This document shows positions 62,422 through 64,000 of a stretch of 64,000 nt of DNA, piece by piece. The stretch's first letter is position 1; each line of letters starts with the position of its first letter. Below the pieces are notes generated by a model. That model saw only the letters and a program-made list of their open reading frames with translations, was not told the origin of the DNA and ran no database searches. Position numbers and translations under genes: made by a program. Location: NCBI GenBank assembly GCA_028824715.1, contig JAPPCV010000052.1, positions 1 to 64,000 on the forward strand. The letters run 5' to 3'. The stretch comes from Boseongicola sp. (GTDB lineage Bacteria; Pseudomonadota; Alphaproteobacteria; Rhodobacterales; Rhodobacteraceae).

Positions 62422-63480
62422 ATGAGCGATGACAAGATCATTCCGTTGACGAAGGACTCCCGGGCGCGGCCATTGACGTTGAAGGACGTGTCCTCGGCAT
62501 CGGGCGTTTCCGAAATGACTGTCAGCAGGGTCTTGAGGAACCGTGGCGACGTCTCGGACGCGACCCGGGAAAAGGTCCTGCGGGCGGCAAAGGCGCTTGG
62601 CTACGTGCCGAACAGGATCGCGGGCGCTCTCGCGTCGAACAAGGTCAATCTGGTGGCGGTCATCATCCCAAGCCTGTCGAACATGGTGTTCCCGGAAGTC
62701 CTGACCGGAATCTCCGAGGTCCTCGACGAAACACCGCTTCAGTCGGTCGTGGGCGTGACCAACTACCTGCCGGAGAAGGAGGAACAGGTGCTGTTCCAGA
62801 TGCTGTCCTGGCGACCGTCCGGAGTCATCATCGCCGGGATCGAGCATTCGGACGCCTCGCGTGCCATGCTGGCCGCGTCGGGCATACCGGTGGTCGAGAT
62901 CATGGACACCGACGGCGAGTGCATCGACTCGGTTGTCGGCATCAGCCATCGAAGGGCGGGACGCGAAATGGCGGCCCAGATCGCACGTTACGGATATCGA
63001 AGGATCGGCTTTCTTGGCACGAAGATGCCAATGGACCACCGTGCGCGAAAGCGGTTCGAGGGCTTTACGGAGGCCTTGGCAAAGGAAGGCATCGAGGTCG
63101 CGGCCCAGGAATTCTACGAAGGCGGCTCGTCGCTCCTGAAGGGGCGCGAGCTGACCGAGTGCATCCTGACCCGGTGCCCCGATCTCGACTTCATCTACTA
63201 TTCCAACGACATGATCGGTGCGGGCGGGCTGCTGTACTTGCTGGACAGGGGAATCGACGTGCCCGGCCAGATCGGCCTCGCGGGGTTCAACGGCTCGGAA
63301 CTGTTGGACGGGATTTTCGTCAGGCTCGCTACCATGGATGCAGGTCGCCGGGAAACCGGACGCAAGGCTGCCGAGATCATCGTGGAGCGCAACGCCGAGG
63401 GAAAGGGTTCCGAGCGGCGCAGGGTGGAACTGACGCCGCAGATCCAGTTCGGGGACACGTTGAAGAGGAAGGGCATGTGA
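62422..63480 (+). CDS. LacI-family transcriptional regulator (GntR/gluconate type)
   Basis: The 352-residue regulator has a LacI HTH at about 18-68 (LTLKDVSSASGVSEMTVSRV, VLRAAKALGYVPNRIAGALA) and a periplasmic-binding-like sensor (VAVIIPSLSNMVFPEVLTGI, GIEHSDASRAMLAASGIPVV, FIYYSNDMIGAGGLLYLLDR). The closest pattern is GntR-type regulators of gluconate or similar sugar acids. The start follows GAGG. Its target operon is not in the window: the next gene is convergent vapC. Confidence 0.9.
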   Translation: MSDDKIIPLTKDSRARPLTLKDVSSASGVSEMTVSRVLRNRGDVSDATREKVLRAAKALGYVPNRIAGALASNKVNLVAVIIPSLSNMVFPEVLTGISEVLDETPLQSVVGVTNYLPEKEEQVLFQMLSWRPSGVIIAGIEHSDASRAMLAASGIPVVEIMDTDGECIDSVVGISHRRAGREMAAQIARYGYRRIGFLGTKMPMDHRARKRFEGFTEALAKEGIEVAAQEFYEGGSSLLKGRELTECILTRCPDLDFIYYSNDMIGAGGLLYLLDRGIDVPGQIGLAGFNGSELLDGIFVRLATMDAGRRETGRKAAEIIVERNAEGKGSERRRVELTPQIQFGDTLKRKGM

Positions 63481-63552
63481 CTGCCGATGAGATTCGGGCC
63501 GGCTGCTTCATCGGTCATGTACGGAATGGTCTGCCGATGCCAGCACACGCGG

Positions 63553-63975
63553 TCAGCTCGATGAGCCAGCTGGCCCATGCGCAGGTGGCATCGCTGCCAG
63601 AATGTCAGTGAGGGCAAAGTCGTTGCCTTTGTACAGAAGCGGCTCAGAGGTCACTCGAGCGAGTGCGTAGGCGAAACAGTCTCCGAAGTCCAAGGCTGCC
63701 GGATGCCGGCCCTTTCCAAATCGCCTCCATGCCTGGCGCGCCGCCTCCAGGTGTTCGGCAGTGACGGGAGCTGGCCGGATTTCGGCGACTTCCAGGAACG
63801 CGGTCAACTCATGACCGGCCTGCACGCCGCCTCTGCTCTCAACGACGATCGATGTTTCCAGCACGTTCGCCACTGACATGCTGCACGTCGTTGCGGTCAG
63901 GATCGCCTCCTCGTAACGTGTTGCATCCGGTTCGCGAATCAGGATCGCAAGCAAGGCGGAACTGTCGACGATCAC
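63553..63975 (-). CDS. vapC: VapC-type PIN-domain toxin
   Basis: The 140-residue PIN ribonuclease has catalytic acids in IVDSSALLAILIREPD (Asp 4), SVANVLETSIVVESR (Glu 40) and HPAALDFGDCFAYALARVT (Asp pair), with LLYKGNDFALTDI at the end. The length and the LDFGDCFAYA motif are typical of VapC from Rhizobiales/Rhodobacterales. The GTG start overlaps the stop of the upstream antitoxin gene (GTGA). It is intact, in contrast to the vapC pseudogene at 55.4 kb. Confidence 0.9.
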   Translation of the reverse strand: MIVDSSALLAILIREPDATRYEEAILTATTCSMSVANVLETSIVVESRGGVQAGHELTAFLEVAEIRPAPVTAEHLEAARQAWRRFGKGRHPAALDFGDCFAYALARVTSEPLLYKGNDFALTDILAAMPPAHGPAGSSS

Positions 63976-64000
63976 TTGGGCAGACCCAGGTCGTCATAAA
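63972..64000 (-). CDS. vapB: VapB-type antitoxin (partial, last codons only)
   Basis: The minus strand at the right edge ends YDDLGLPK followed by TGA, the common C-terminus of PSK-type VapB antitoxins (YDE.GLPK). Its stop overlaps the vapC GTG. The rest of the gene lies outside the window. Confidence 0.7.

Noticed and set aside
1..64000. CRISPR array
   Set aside because: No regularly spaced direct repeats were seen; the only short repeated units are the TnpB end hairpins and the hip operator half-sites.

Overview
The window looks like part of a GC-rich marine alphaproteobacterial chromosome, most likely Rhodobacterales or a close relative. Three things support this: a DMSP lyase dddP with every catalytic residue in place, TRAP-type uptake systems (one TAXI receptor gene and one complete DctPQM set), and typical family genes (AMP nucleosidase, Mn-type pyrophosphatase, a TIGR01459-type HAD hydrolase). 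It mixes well-kept metabolic operons with many broken genes and mobile-element remnants, so the lineage seems to have taken in accessory DNA and then let it decay.

Layout. 1-2.1 kb: the 5' end of a TAXI-TRAP receptor gene, then an element graveyard (an IS5-type transposase start and three TnpB tails) around one small ABM-like gene. 2.1-6.8 kb: an overlapping four-gene operon galB-ligK-galD-ligI, the lower part of the 4,5-cleavage (gallate/protocatechuate) route from 2-pyrone-4,6-dicarboxylate to pyruvate plus oxaloacetate, with a divergent LysR regulator that carries two HTH domains. 7.2-14.4 kb: an SDR epimerase, a sterol-desaturase-family protein, a purine pair (adenine deaminase, AMP nucleosidase), an HU protein and an unusual S-adenosylhomocysteine hydrolase. 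14.4-16.2 kb is mostly decayed.

16.2-25.2 kb is the most interesting region. A MocR-type regulator is divergent from an apparent operon of an IlvD/Edd dehydratase lacking the usual Fe-S cysteines, a membrane di-iron desaturase/hydroxylase, a divergent PanB-like aldolase, a Rieske ferredoxin and a complete TRAP transporter. I know of no pathway with this gene set and propose it as an uncharacterised catabolic system: import, oxygenation, dehydration, C-C cleavage.

25.2-28 kb: small defence- or TA-like genes (a possible TIR-protein fragment, two DUF488 proteins, a DUF433 protein). 28-39.7 kb: a LysR gene, a TauABC-like importer, c-type cytochromes, an M50-like membrane protein without its zinc motif, and a PQQ alcohol dehydrogenase with a lanthanide-type Asp pair and its associated ABC exporter and binding proteins. 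Next to it is the 3' remnant of a molybdenum hydroxylase gene.

41-50.4 kb: housekeeping genes (DMT exporter, HAD phosphatase, Mn pyrophosphatase, RecO), a single-polypeptide histidine kinase plus OmpR-type regulator, and an acyl-CoA dehydrogenase. 50.4-64 kb: a TauE exporter, a GST with a metal-binding-like tail, a hipBA module with an operator array, a vapBC pair whose toxin has a nonsense codon, dddP, fmt-def, a PatB-type C-S lyase, small envelope proteins including a membrane-anchored winged-helix protein, tRNA-Arg(CCU), a LacI regulator and a second VapC.
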